From the NCBI GenBank assembly GCA_902789415.1, contig CADAOD010000001.1:124001-188000 (forward strand): 64,000 nt of DNA, in the 5' to 3' direction. Positions 44,308 to 53,511 of this stretch are shown here, in pieces. The number at the start of each line of letters is the position of its first letter. Position 1 is the first letter of the stretch. The position numbers and the translations under genes were made by a program. The notes beneath the pieces are model-generated. The model was not told the DNA's origin. It saw only the letters and a program-made list of their open reading frames with translations, and made no database searches. Source of the stretch: an uncultured Prevotellaceae bacterium (GTDB lineage Bacteria > Bacteroidota > Bacteroidia > Bacteroidales > Bacteroidaceae).

Positions 44308-45204
44308 ATGAGATATAACGCAGGCTATAATCGGGAAGGTGACTATGAGCACCTGGTGGTCAACGATTCGATGCCATTGTTGGAATGGTTGTTGGCCAAT
44401 GTGCAGCAAAGTCGTTCTAAAATCAAGGCGACTCTGCAGGGTAGAGGTATCAAAGTGAATGGCAAGACCGTGAGTCAGTTTGACTTCCAGTTGGAGCCAG
44501 GCATGAAAGTGGCCATTAGTAAAACCAAACGCAATCAGCAGTCGTTTAAGAGTCGTTACGTGAAAATCGTTTACGAGGATAAATGGCTGATTGTGATTGA
44601 GAAGGCTGAGGGCATTCTCTCGATGGCTGCTGGACATTCAACACTGAATGTAAAGACTGTGCTGGATGATTATTTCAAGAAGTCGCGCCAGAAATGCACG
44701 GCACATGTGGTGCATCGATTGGACCGTGATACCAGCGGACTGATGGTATATGCCAAAGATATGGAGACGGAACAGATCCTGGAGCACAATTGGCATGATA
44801 TCGTTTACGATCGCCGATACGTAGCTGTTTGCTCGGGTGAAATGGAGAACGACGAAGGAACCATCGCTAACTGGTTAAAGGATAATAAGGCTTATGTAAC
44901 TTATTCGTCGCCTACTGATAATGGTGGTAAATATGCCGTTACGCATTATCATGTGTTGGATCGTACTACCGATCACTCGTTGGTAGAATTCAAACTCGAA
45001 ACAGGTCGTAAGAATCAGATTCGTGTGCATTCTGCCGATATGGGCCATCCTGTTTGTGGTGATCCAAAGTATGGTAATGGCGATGATCCTATACACCGTC
45101 TTTGTCTGCATGCCTGGCTATTGTGCTTCCATCACCCTATAACAGGTGAGCCTATGGAGTTTGAAACACCTGTGCCGACTGCATTTAAAAAACTGTTTAA
45201 GTAA
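44308..45204 (+). CDS. RluA-family pseudouridine synthase
   Basis: It isomerises uridines in 23S rRNA or tRNA. The 298-residue protein has an N-terminal S4 RNA-binding domain (about 20-85, with IKVNGKTVSQFDFQLEPG region) and the catalytic HRLDRDTSG motif with Asp139. The C-terminal QIRVHSADMGHPVCGDPKYG completes the family pattern (RluC/RluD branch). The exact target cannot be told. Confidence 0.93.
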   Translation: MRYNAGYNREGDYEHLVVNDSMPLLEWLLANVQQSRSKIKATLQGRGIKVNGKTVSQFDFQLEPGMKVAISKTKRNQQSFKSRYVKIVYEDKWLIVIEKAEGILSMAAGHSTLNVKTVLDDYFKKSRQKCTAHVVHRLDRDTSGLMVYAKDMETEQILEHNWHDIVYDRRYVAVCSGEMENDEGTIANWLKDNKAYVTYSSPTDNGGKYAVTHYHVLDRTTDHSLVEFKLETGRKNQIRVHSADMGHPVCGDPKYGNGDDPIHRLCLHAWLLCFHHPITGEPMEFETPVPTAFKKLFK

Positions 45205-45205
45205 T

Positions 45206-45358
45206 ATGGGAAATGTGAGCTATTATATATTTGTGCTTGTTGCCATCGTGATAGCCTTCTTGGTGATTAAGAAGGTTGCTTCTTGTCTCATCAAGTCGGC
45301 CATTCTGATTGCGATGGTAGTAGCACTTGCAGCTATTTACTTTCTGTATCTGAGATAG
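45206..45358 (+). CDS. Small membrane protein (50 residues)
   Basis: An ATG at 45206, one base after the RluA-type stop, opens 50 codons (MGNVSYYIFVLV). The product is almost wholly hydrophobic: one helix at about 5-20, a KKVASCLIK turn and a second helix at about 28-47. Its last 26 bases overlap the end of the HD gene on the other strand. Function unknown; real translation is supported by position directly behind the upstream gene and by the membrane-helix composition. Confidence 0.6.
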   Translation: MGNVSYYIFVLVAIVIAFLVIKKVASCLIKSAILIAMVVALAAIYFLYLR

Positions 45359-45989
45359 CTTTCTCTTCAGGGAAAATACGGTCGAAAGCCTCACGAAGTT
45401 GTTGTGGCTGTTCGATGATGGTTCTCAATTCGTTGAGTCGCTTAGCGTTCGGCGAATTGGGAATCCATAATTTGATGTAGCCGTCTTTTGAGTACTTGCT
45501 GGCCATGTGCTCTTTGAATCGAACCCAATGCTCCTCGACTGATTTCTCGGGATAGTTGGCCAAGCCGAATTGTATGCAGCGACGAATAATGTGCTCAGGA
45601 TCAATGTCTCTATCAGCTTCGGCCACAATCTTGCCGTATATTGAACGGGGACTGCGACTAGCCGAGGCACGATGATCCTCAACGGCCTCTTTCATAATCT
45701 TAATCTGTTCGAGCGAGAACCATTTTTTCAGGCGGGCATCGGCTGCCAGTATTTTGCCGCCACGCATATGGTGATCGGCACGATGGCCGCACATGCCTAA
45801 GTCGTGGTAGGCTGCAATGGTGTAAACCATGTTGATATCAGCTCCCGTGGCTCTGACCAGCTCGAGAGAATTGCGTATAACTCTTGTAACGTGCTCCATG
45901 TTATGTGCACGGTCAAATTCAGCGTATTTTGGGAGAATCTGTGTCTCGATAAACTCCACTAAATCCAGACTTGGGGTATTGCTTGTCAT
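45333..45989 (-). CDS. HD-domain phosphohydrolase
   Basis: The ATG at 45989 (MTSNTPSLDL) is chosen; a longer TTG frame runs into the promoter. The 218-residue protein has the HD-superfamily metal residues in AHNMEHVTRV (His near 35), YHDLGMCG (His-Asp near 65) and EADRDID (Asp near 127). It probably hydrolyses a nucleotide or nucleotide-like phosphate in the cytoplasm; the substrate is unknown. It is monocistronic and divergent from menA, with interlocking promoters. Confidence 0.85.
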   Translation of the reverse strand: MTSNTPSLDLVEFIETQILPKYAEFDRAHNMEHVTRVIRNSLELVRATGADINMVYTIAAYHDLGMCGHRADHHMRGGKILAADARLKKWFSLEQIKIMKEAVEDHRASASRSPRSIYGKIVAEADRDIDPEHIIRRCIQFGLANYPEKSVEEHWVRFKEHMASKYSKDGYIKLWIPNSPNAKRLNELRTIIEQPQQLREAFDRIFPEEKAISDTESK

Positions 45990-46006
45990 AAAAAAATATA
46001 TTTTTC

Positions 46007-46042
46007 TTTGCAAATTTACAAAAAAGTAATTACTTTTGCAAG
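46007..46042. promoter_or_regulatory. Interlocked divergent promoters of menA and the HD gene
   Basis: Plus strand: TTTG 46007-46010, 20 bases, TACTTTTG 46031-46038. Minus strand: CTTG (46042-46039), 20 bases, TAAATTTG (46018-46011). Each -33 box abuts the other promoter's -7 box, so the two cannot be occupied at once. Confidence 0.75.
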
Positions 46043-46057
46043 AAATTTTAGAAAATA

Positions 46058-46972
46058 ATGGCAGAAGATAAAAAAATTGTTACGGATTCGGCTAAAGCCT
46101 GGTTGTTGGCAGCCCGTCCAAAAACATTATCAGGAGCAGCTGTTCCAGTGATGATAGGTATGGCTTTGGCTTATGTTGATTCGGCTCAGTATGGTGAAGG
46201 TTCTTTTAGTTGGGTGGCAGCATTGCTCTGCTTGCTGTTTGCATTTGCTATGCAGATAAATGCCAATTTTATTAATGATTTCTTTGATTTTGTGAATGGT
46301 ACCGATGATGCTGAAACACGATTGGGACCGCGTAGAGCCTGTGCGCAAGGTTGGGTAAAATTGGATTCGATGAAGAAAGCGATTGCCTTGACAACCTGCG
46401 TGGCTTGTTTGATAGGTTTGCCATTGGTGTATTATGGCGGTCTTGAGATGATACTGGTTGGTATGGTATGTGTACTGTTTGCATTCCTTTATACCACCTG
46501 GTTCTCTTATCAGGGATTAGGCGATTTGCTGGTATTGGTGTTTTTTGGCTTGGTACCTGTTTGTTGTACCTATTATATACAGTTGCACGAGTTTACTTGG
46601 CAGGTGGTGCTTGCTTCGATAGCCTGTGGATTGGTGATTGATGCACTTTTGATTGTAAATAACTTCCGTGATAGAGATAATGATCGTGAGGCTGGTAAGA
46701 ATACGATTATTGTGCGTTTAGGTGCTAAAGCGGGCTTGCAATTATATATAGGTGTAGGTATAGGCGCGATGATTCTTGGAGGTACATTCCTTTTGAATGG
46801 TCATCTGCTTGCTTTTGTATTGCCCTTCATCTATCTGTTGCTTCATTTTATGACGTATCTGAAGATAAAGCGTATATACCAAGGAAAAGCGCTGAATCTC
46901 TGCTTAGGAGAAACAGCGCGTAATATCTTTATCTATGGCGTTTGCGTGAGTCTGGGACTTCTGCTGCTTTAG
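46058..46972 (+). CDS. menA: 1,4-dihydroxy-2-naphthoate polyprenyltransferase
   Basis: It attaches the prenyl tail in menaquinone synthesis at the inner membrane. The 304-residue UbiA-family protein has about eight helices, the first Asp-rich motif NDFFDFVNGTDD near residue 77 and the second NNFRDRDNDREAGK near residue 203. WLLAARPKTLSGA at residue 15 is typical of MenA. It is transcribed from the interlocked promoter pair. The stop overlaps the stop of the porin gene by three bases. Confidence 0.93.
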   Translation: MAEDKKIVTDSAKAWLLAARPKTLSGAAVPVMIGMALAYVDSAQYGEGSFSWVAALLCLLFAFAMQINANFINDFFDFVNGTDDAETRLGPRRACAQGWVKLDSMKKAIALTTCVACLIGLPLVYYGGLEMILVGMVCVLFAFLYTTWFSYQGLGDLLVLVFFGLVPVCCTYYIQLHEFTWQVVLASIACGLVIDALLIVNNFRDRDNDREAGKNTIIVRLGAKAGLQLYIGVGIGAMILGGTFLLNGHLLAFVLPFIYLLLHFMTYLKIKRIYQGKALNLCLGETARNIFIYGVCVSLGLLLL

Positions 46973-49296
46973 TTGAAGAAAGGCCACGAAACACCAAAGT
47001 GCAATACCGATCCGTTGGTAGGATAGTGGGGGGTGAGGAACTTCATGTGGTTTGCACCACTGTTTACCACATTGGTCATCACCAGGAAGAATCGTACACC
47101 CTTTAGGGTCATGTTGGCATATACGTCAACAAAGGGGAACTCACCTAATTCAACGCGACTGTCAGCGTTCTTCTGAACTGCAAACTGGTTGATGGCAGGA
47201 CAGAAATCGGGAGCGTAATACTTGGTAAAGTAGGTGGCATCAGCACCCAGTTCTACACCCAGTACCTTAGCTATCTTAAACTTTAGGTAGAGATTTGTGA
47301 AGATGTTCAAATCGGGCAAAGGTAATACCTCGTTGTTGCTCGATTTCTGATAGGTGATGATGTTCTCCCAGTTCAATGGGCCCAAGCGGAAGTTCTGATG
47401 CAGCTGAGCCGTGAGTATCTGGATATTATCGCCTTCCTGATAAACACCTGCAGTCATATTCTTACGTCCGCTATCTGTCAGATCGTAACTCATACCATAG
47501 TAGGTGTAGTTCTTGATATTCTCAGCAGCTACACGCAGTTTGGTATTGGTTTTCTGATAGCTGAACAAACCTTCGATGCGGGTTCGGGTTTCTCTATCGA
47601 AGTCGTTATCCCACCAAATGTGCTTAGAGTGATAGGTTGACTGCAGGAATACAGGGTTGCAACGTTGGTATGAAGCTGATGCAGCCAGTTGAACAGTATC
47701 GCCAAACAGCGGGAAGTTGAGATCGGTGCTGAAATCTACTGTCATATCGCCAGCATCAGCTCCCGAAAGCCATCTCTCGGCTGTAAGGTTAAAGTGCAGG
47801 GTCTTACCTTGCGTCTTGTTAAGTTGGGCACCGAACGTAAGGTTATACTCTTTCCATTTATTCCAAATCAGTATGTCGTTTTCAAGTTCTGGCATCTGAT
47901 AGGTGCTGTGCTCATGTGAAATAAAGACTTTGAGACCTGCTTTTACGTATTTATTAAATCCTTCGAGCAGAGCCAGTGCCAGCGTGTTCTTGATGTGCTG
48001 GTGCTTTACCTGATCGTAAATAGAGTCGTTGCCATATACCAAACCCTGTGTATAATAGGTGTTCTGATAATAATCGGTTGGGGTACTATAAGCCTGATAG
48101 ATACGGTTATAGTTGCTGAAATCGAGCGTATGAATGAAACTGGTAACTGGTACGTACTCGCGTTTCATTGTGGCATCAATAGAGTCCTGAATAGCCTGCA
48201 GACGATTCAAACTGTCGATAGCTGCCTGGCCTTCGACTTTGATGCGAGTTGTATCGGCAGCGATGTTAAGCGAATCTCTTTGTGGCTCTTTACCTATTAC
48301 CTTGGCACCCTCAGGTCTACCAGTAGGCTTTTGGGCCGGCATGTCCTTACGAAAATCTCTTTCGTTATCATTCTTCTGCTCTTTTTTCGCCTCCTGGGCC
48401 TTCATGGACTCCTTGGCAAACTGGCGGGCCTTGATTTCCTCGTCGGTCATCTTCACCATACGATAGAAACCAATGTTGTAACGATGACTCAGAAACAGGT
48501 GCTGGTGGTCGTTACGATTCCAGTTCTTGGAGAGGACTGTTGGAATTTCACTCTCTGTATAATTGTCGGTATATGATTCGGGGTGGGTAATGTAAGTGTC
48601 GGTTGTGATACCACCGTTCTCTGATGCCTTCTGGTGGGCGGCATTAAAGAAGAAATGCATCTGGTAGCGGTCGCCCAGATACGAACCGAATAAGGTACCG
48701 TTAAAGTGAGAGATATTCTGGTTGCTGTAATAACCGCGGGCATAAGTGTAATCTAAGTCGAATCCGAAGTTAAGACGCTTGTTGGCGTTTACTGCGAATT
48801 TGGCATCAATATGGTCCTCGCCATTGGTCTTATCGCCGCAATTGTCGTAAAGTACGCTGGTATAGGGCGACAAGGTGTTCATAAACAGCAAATTGTCGGG
48901 CTTCTTATTCACAAAACTATATGGCTCGGTGAATATAAAGTAATCGCCATAGGGGCGGTCGATAAAGATACGACTCTGTCGGGCCGTATAGTTGCTTCCT
49001 GTGGTGTTATAGTCGCCATACATACCACTGTTAAAAGTGGTGTTCATAAACAAGTGGGGCAGGGTGTCGGGCTGTGCGGGAATCACATCGCCAAATCTCC
49101 TGTCGATAGTCCACGTGTAAAGTCCCTTGGGTATCTCTTTATTATTTGTGGAATCCTTGCTGTGTTTGTTGAAATTCCCGCTTCGGGTGCTTACGTTGCC
49201 TTCCTCGTCAATCTGATTGAAGTCACGATCAATCTGAGCGTTGGCCTGAACCAACGCCAATAGTGAAATGATTAGTGTTGAAAGTCTTCTGTACAT
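46969..49296 (-). CDS. Putative outer membrane porin (Porin_10 type)
   Basis: The 775-residue protein has a signal peptide (cut after VQANA, about residue 21), then alternating aromatic-rich strands ending in FGVSWPFFN, a C-terminal Phe-rich strand that fits outer membrane insertion. A low-complexity charged segment (about 300-345, MKAQEAKKEQKNDNERD region) interrupts the barrel and is likely a long extracellular or periplasmic loop. The pattern matches the putative porin family of Bacteroidota. It is last in an operon behind a small membrane protein and a DUF4468 protein. Confidence 0.82.
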   Translation of the reverse strand: MYRRLSTLIISLLALVQANAQIDRDFNQIDEEGNVSTRSGNFNKHSKDSTNNKEIPKGLYTWTIDRRFGDVIPAQPDTLPHLFMNTTFNSGMYGDYNTTGSNYTARQSRIFIDRPYGDYFIFTEPYSFVNKKPDNLLFMNTLSPYTSVLYDNCGDKTNGEDHIDAKFAVNANKRLNFGFDLDYTYARGYYSNQNISHFNGTLFGSYLGDRYQMHFFFNAAHQKASENGGITTDTYITHPESYTDNYTESEIPTVLSKNWNRNDHQHLFLSHRYNIGFYRMVKMTDEEIKARQFAKESMKAQEAKKEQKNDNERDFRKDMPAQKPTGRPEGAKVIGKEPQRDSLNIAADTTRIKVEGQAAIDSLNRLQAIQDSIDATMKREYVPVTSFIHTLDFSNYNRIYQAYSTPTDYYQNTYYTQGLVYGNDSIYDQVKHQHIKNTLALALLEGFNKYVKAGLKVFISHEHSTYQMPELENDILIWNKWKEYNLTFGAQLNKTQGKTLHFNLTAERWLSGADAGDMTVDFSTDLNFPLFGDTVQLAASASYQRCNPVFLQSTYHSKHIWWDNDFDRETRTRIEGLFSYQKTNTKLRVAAENIKNYTYYGMSYDLTDSGRKNMTAGVYQEGDNIQILTAQLHQNFRLGPLNWENIITYQKSSNNEVLPLPDLNIFTNLYLKFKIAKVLGVELGADATYFTKYYAPDFCPAINQFAVQKNADSRVELGEFPFVDVYANMTLKGVRFFLVMTNVVNSGANHMKFLTPHYPTNGSVLHFGVSWPFFN

Positions 49297-49299
49297 AGA

Positions 49300-49464
49300 T
49301 TATTTGATCATTCGCATTGACGATTCGGCTATTTTGAAGCACATCGAGAATAAGATGATGTATGTGCCCATGGTTTTATCCTTGGTGAGATACCAAATCA
49401 CACCAACCACGGCCGTAATCATAAAGATAATATTAAGAATATTACGAATCTTGTCTTTATTCAT
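49300..49464 (-). CDS. Small membrane protein (54 residues)
   Basis: An ATG at 49464, 5 bases after the DUF4468 stop, opens 54 codons ending 3 bases before the porin ATG. The product starts MNKDKIRNILNIIF and has two hydrophobic helices (about 9-25 and 32-45) separated by LTKDKTMG, with a basic C-terminus. The tight spacing on both sides argues for a real gene. Function unknown; it may assist the porin or envelope. Confidence 0.75.
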   Translation of the reverse strand: MNKDKIRNILNIIFMITAVVGVIWYLTKDKTMGTYIILFSMCFKIAESSMRMIK

Positions 49465-49469
49465 GTTTT

Positions 49470-50087
49470 TTATTTATCGTTTAACAATGTGTTGAACTTG
49501 TTGAAGATAAAGTCCTTACGGTCGATTGTCTTACGGCGGAACTTAGCCGAAAGGGGATATAGCTTGGTATGCTTTTTGTTAACGGCATACTTGTCGGTAA
49601 TCCATTCTTCAGCAGTATAGCGTATTGGCTTGCGATTGACGTCGTAGTTATACGAAATGTGGGTGATTTTTACCTCTGCCTGCTCGTCGCTGCACTTTAC
49701 AATCAGCTGGAAGTTAAACTGTGTGCGATCGAGTGAAAGTGTACTGTTCTTAAATACCAACCACTCGTGGAAGGCTGCACCCAACTCATGTTTCTCGGTA
49801 TCCTTGATAGCGACTGTACTATTGGCAATCTGGTTAGGCTCGTTTACCATCTTTTCCATCTGCTTAAGCAGGATATCGTATATCTGCTGAGCCGATTTGC
49901 CAGGTGCTTTGATGGTGGTTTGCCAGCATACTTTACCGTTGACTTCTGGTACCGCTCCATCTGCCAGATATTTGGCATCTGGGTTTACAGTTGGAACAGG
50001 CTCCTGTTCGATACGCTCCCAAGTATTGTCCTGAGCCGAAGCTATTACAGGCATTGCCATCAGTATGGCTATCAAAAACTTTTTCAT
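49470..50087 (-). CDS. DUF4468 secreted protein
   Basis: The 205-residue protein has a signal peptide (cut after IASA, about residue 18). The mature part carries the DUF4468 pattern, an alpha/beta fold with WQTTIKAPGKSAQQIYD near residue 55 and TLSLDRTQFNFQLIVKC near 116. Family function is unknown; members are periplasmic or outer membrane associated in Bacteroidota. First gene of the operon, with TACTTTTG at 50124-50117 as -7 element. Confidence 0.8.
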   Translation of the reverse strand: MKKFLIAILMAMPVIASAQDNTWERIEQEPVPTVNPDAKYLADGAVPEVNGKVCWQTTIKAPGKSAQQIYDILLKQMEKMVNEPNQIANSTVAIKDTEKHELGAAFHEWLVFKNSTLSLDRTQFNFQLIVKCSDEQAEVKITHISYNYDVNRKPIRYTAEEWITDKYAVNKKHTKLYPLSAKFRRKTIDRKDFIFNKFNTLLNDK

Positions 50088-50146
50088 ATTTACACTAATT
50101 TATTTATAAAACCGTGCAAAAGTACTAAGATTTTTTTATAATCAGG

Positions 50147-50174
50147 CACGGATTACACGGATTAACACGGATTT
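50147..50174. repeat. Short tandem repeat CACGGATTA
   Basis: Three near-identical 9-10-base units lie between uvrB and the DUF4468 gene, in neither coding region. No terminator hairpin is formed. Confidence 0.7.
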
Positions 50175-50191
50175 TATTATCTTTTCACTTT

Positions 50192-52231
50192 TTATTTAAG
50201 TTCCAATTCCTTTTGTAAACGAACGATTTCATCGCGGTATTGTGCAGCCTGCAAGAAATCGAGCTGTTTGGCAGCTTCTTTCATCTTGCGGGTAGTTTCT
50301 TCTATCAGTTTCTCCATCTGTGGTCTGGTCATGCGTTCCTCTATCGGGTCGGCGGCCACTTTTATGCCTGTTTCGCCGTTTTCTGCTGCCATCGAGAAGT
50401 TGCGCATCAGCTCCTTGGTGTCGGCACGGTTCTCCTTCTGCAGTGCGTTGAAACTCAGGTTCTTCACAATCTGCTTTGGAGTGATGTGATGTTCCTCGTT
50501 ATATTTCATCTGCTTGATGCGGCGGCGCAAAGTCTCGTCGATGGTTAGCTGCATCGAGGCTGTGATGTTGTCGGCATACATGATTACCTTGCCATTTACG
50601 TTTCGGGCGGCGCGACCGGCTGTCTGTGTTAAGCTGCGATGACTGCGCAAAAAGCCTTCTTTGTCGGCATCGAGGATGGCAACAAGCGATACTTCGGGCA
50701 GGTCGAGACCTTCACGTAGCAGGTTTACACCTACCAGTACATCGTAAACACCTTGGCGCAAATCGCTCAGAATCTTTACGCGATCCAGTGTCGCTACGTC
50801 GCTATGGATGTAGGCGGTGCTTACGTTGTGGTTCAGCAGGTACTCGGTAAGTTCCTCGGCCATACGTTTGGTCAGGGTGGTAATAAGTACACGCTCGCCA
50901 CGATGGCAGCGAGTCTGTATTTCGTCCATCAAATCGTCAATCTGATTCTCGCTGGGGCGAACTTCAATCTCTGGGTCGAGTAGTCCTGTTGGGCGGATAA
51001 CCTGCTCTACTACTACGCCTTCGGCCTCATTCAGTTCGTAATCGGCTGGGGTTGCACTGACGTAAATCACCTGATTCACCTCCTGCTGGAACTCCTCGAA
51101 CTTCAGCGGACGGTTGTCGAAGGCGGCTGGCAAACGGAAACCATATTCCACCAGGTTCTGCTTACGGCTGCGGTCGCCGCCATACATGGCGCTGATTTGG
51201 GGAACGCTCACATGACTCTCGTCGATAATGAGCAGATAGTCGTCGGGGAAGAAATCTAACAGACAATAAGGACGTTCGCCCGCCTGGCGACCATCAAAAT
51301 AGCGACTATAGTTCTCGATGCCAGAGCAATGTCCCAATTCCTTAATCATTTCCATATCGTACTCTACGCGTTCCTTAATGCGCTGAGCCTTAATGGTATC
51401 GCCGATTTCTTCGAAGTAGAGCACCTGTTTCATCAAGTCGTCCTGAATCTGATGGATAGCAATGTTGGTTTGCTCTTGCGAGGTCATAAACAGGTTGGCA
51501 GGGTAGAGTCGGTATTCGTCGAAACTGGCCAAACGGTCGAAGGTAACTGCATCCATCTCCTCGATAGCGTCAATCTCGTCGTCCCAGAATGTAATGCGGA
51601 GAACCACCTCGCTATAGGCCATGGCAATATCTACGGTATCGCCCTTTACACGGAAGTTACCTCGCTGCAAATCCAAGTCGTTTCGTACATATAATGCAGC
51701 TACTAACTTTCTTAACAAAGCGTTACGGTCGAGTATCTGGCCTTTCTTCAGCTCGATCACGTTTTCCTGAAGCGCCACCGGACTGCCCATACCATAGATG
51801 CATGATACGGATGAAACCACAACTACGTCGTTACGACCTGAAAGCAGGTTGGATACAGCAGACAGGCGCAAACGGTCGATCTCGTCGTTGATGGCCAGGT
51901 CTTTTTCGATGTAGGTGTCGGTGGTGGGTAGATAAGCCTCAGGCTGGTAGTAGTCATAATAACTTACATAATACTCTACGGCATTCTGTGGAAAGAAACC
52001 TTTCATTTCCTCGTAGAGCTGTGCTGCCAGCGTTTTGTTGTGACTCAGAATCAGGGTGGGGCGATTGTGTTGTGCAATCACGTTTGCCATCGTGAATGTC
52101 TTACCCGATCCCGTGACGCCAAGAAGCACCTGAGCACGGTCGCCGCGATCCAATCCCTCAGTTAACTGACGTATCGCCTCGGGCTGATCGCCAGTGGGTT
52201 TATATTCCGATGTTAGTATAAATTTGCTCAT
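50192..52231 (-). CDS. uvrB: Excinuclease ABC subunit B
   Basis: This is the damage-verifying helicase-like subunit of nucleotide excision repair. The 679 residues have Walker A GVTGSGKT near residue 40, the damage-binding hairpin with YYDYYQPEAY near 93, the DEAD-like DESH, helicase motif VI QTAGRAARN near 540, and the C-terminal UVR domain that binds UvrC. Its -7 element (52247-52240) lies 9 bases before the ATG, giving a nearly leaderless message. Confidence 0.97.
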   Translation of the reverse strand: MSKFILTSEYKPTGDQPEAIRQLTEGLDRGDRAQVLLGVTGSGKTFTMANVIAQHNRPTLILSHNKTLAAQLYEEMKGFFPQNAVEYYVSYYDYYQPEAYLPTTDTYIEKDLAINDEIDRLRLSAVSNLLSGRNDVVVVSSVSCIYGMGSPVALQENVIELKKGQILDRNALLRKLVAALYVRNDLDLQRGNFRVKGDTVDIAMAYSEVVLRITFWDDEIDAIEEMDAVTFDRLASFDEYRLYPANLFMTSQEQTNIAIHQIQDDLMKQVLYFEEIGDTIKAQRIKERVEYDMEMIKELGHCSGIENYSRYFDGRQAGERPYCLLDFFPDDYLLIIDESHVSVPQISAMYGGDRSRKQNLVEYGFRLPAAFDNRPLKFEEFQQEVNQVIYVSATPADYELNEAEGVVVEQVIRPTGLLDPEIEVRPSENQIDDLMDEIQTRCHRGERVLITTLTKRMAEELTEYLLNHNVSTAYIHSDVATLDRVKILSDLRQGVYDVLVGVNLLREGLDLPEVSLVAILDADKEGFLRSHRSLTQTAGRAARNVNGKVIMYADNITASMQLTIDETLRRRIKQMKYNEEHHITPKQIVKNLSFNALQKENRADTKELMRNFSMAAENGETGIKVAADPIEERMTRPQMEKLIEETTRKMKEAAKQLDFLQAAQYRDEIVRLQKELELK

Positions 52232-52239
52232 TGAGTGTG

Positions 52240-52330
52240 CAAAGATACGAATAAGTTATTAAAAAAACATCAAAAAACGCCAAAAACCTTACATAAAACT
52301 TTGTTATTTGACTGAAAAGTGCTAATTTTG
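52240..52330. promoter_or_regulatory. Divergent promoters of uvrB and bamD
   Basis: Minus: TATCTTTG at 52247-52240. Plus: TTTG 52300-52303, 19 bases, TAATTTTG 52323-52330, 10 bases before the bamD ATG. Confidence 0.65.
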
Positions 52331-52340
52331 CACCCCGAAT

Positions 52341-53168
52341 ATGAATAAAGGTATCATTACATTGGCATGTGCGGCATTACTGCTTAGCAGTTGCGCCTCA
52401 GAGTTTAACAGTGTCTACAAGTATGGCGACACTGATTATAAGTATGAGTATGCTAAAGAAGCATTCGCATGTGGAAAGTTCCAGCAGGCTACAACGCTGT
52501 TGGAAGAATTGGTGACTATTAAGAAAGGCTCTGACGAAGCTCAGGAGTGTCTATATATGTTGGGTATGGCTCAGTATGGCAATATGGATTACGAGGCTGC
52601 CTCGGAGACTTTCAAGAAATACACTTCAAGCTATCCTCGTGGTACTTATGCCGAGTTGGCTTACTTCTACGTAGGTCAGTCGTTATATCAGAGTGCCCCC
52701 GAGCCTCGACTGGATCAGTCGCCTACTAATGGCGCTATCACTGCCTATCAGCAGTTCTTGGATCTCTTCCCTGAGTCACCACTCCGTCCTCAGGCTCAGG
52801 AACGTTTGTATGAGCTGCATGATAAGCTGATACAGAAAGAGTATCTCTCAGCCGAGCTTTATTACAATCTGGGTGGATACTTCGGTAATATCAACTCTAA
52901 CGAGGAGAGTAACTACAATGCTTGTATCATTACGGCTCAGAACTGCCTGAAGAACTATCCTTACTGCAGTATCCGCGAGGATTTGATGCTGCTCATTATG
53001 AAGGCCAAGTTTGAGTTGGCCGAGAACAGTTCGGAGGAGAAGCGTATGGATCGTTACCGCGACGCCGAGGATGAGTGCTACGGATTCCTGAACGAGTTCC
53101 CCGAGTCGAAGAATGCCGCTATGGCCGAGAAGTTTATCAATAAGTGCAAAAAAGTTATTAAAGATTAA
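52341..53168 (+). CDS. bamD: Outer membrane assembly lipoprotein BamD
   Basis: This TPR lipoprotein is part of the BAM complex that inserts outer membrane barrels. The 275-residue precursor has a lipobox ending in Cys18 (LLSSC), then TPR-like helices beginning YKYEYAKEAFACGKFQQA. The size and the three-gene order bamD-rpoZ-DUF4293, with 3- and 1-base gaps, are typical of Bacteroidota. Confidence 0.92.
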   Translation: MNKGIITLACAALLLSSCASEFNSVYKYGDTDYKYEYAKEAFACGKFQQATTLLEELVTIKKGSDEAQECLYMLGMAQYGNMDYEAASETFKKYTSSYPRGTYAELAYFYVGQSLYQSAPEPRLDQSPTNGAITAYQQFLDLFPESPLRPQAQERLYELHDKLIQKEYLSAELYYNLGGYFGNINSNEESNYNACIITAQNCLKNYPYCSIREDLMLLIMKAKFELAENSSEEKRMDRYRDAEDECYGFLNEFPESKNAAMAEKFINKCKKVIKD

Positions 53169-53171
53169 GAT

Positions 53172-53510
53172 ATGGATTATAAGAAGTCAAAAGCACCGGT
53201 TAACACCGTAACACGTAACATTATGGATCTGTGTAAAGACACAGGCAACATCTACGAGAGTGTAGCTATCATTGGCAAGCGCGCCAATCAGATCAGCCTG
53301 CAGATTAAGGACGATCTCTCTAAGAAGCTGGCTGAGTTCGCTTCATATAACGATTCGCTCGAGGAGGTATTCGAGAATCGTGAGCAGATTGAGATTTCTC
53401 GTTACTACGAAAAGCTGCCAAAACCAAGTCTTCTGGCTACTCAGGAGTTTGTAGAGGATAAGGTTTACTGGCGTGATCCTTCTCGCGAGAACCAGAACCA
53501 GGAAGATTAA
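53172..53510 (+). CDS. rpoZ: RNA polymerase omega subunit-like protein
   Basis: The 112-residue protein has the omega/Rpb6 pattern NIYESVAIIGKRANQI at residues 26-41, which contacts the beta prime subunit, followed by a Bacteroidota-specific acidic helix and tail. It helps assemble RNA polymerase. It lies between bamD and the DUF4293 gene in one operon. Confidence 0.88.
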   Translation: MDYKKSKAPVNTVTRNIMDLCKDTGNIYESVAIIGKRANQISLQIKDDLSKKLAEFASYNDSLEEVFENREQIEISRYYEKLPKPSLLATQEFVEDKVYWRDPSRENQNQED

Positions 53511-53511
53511 T

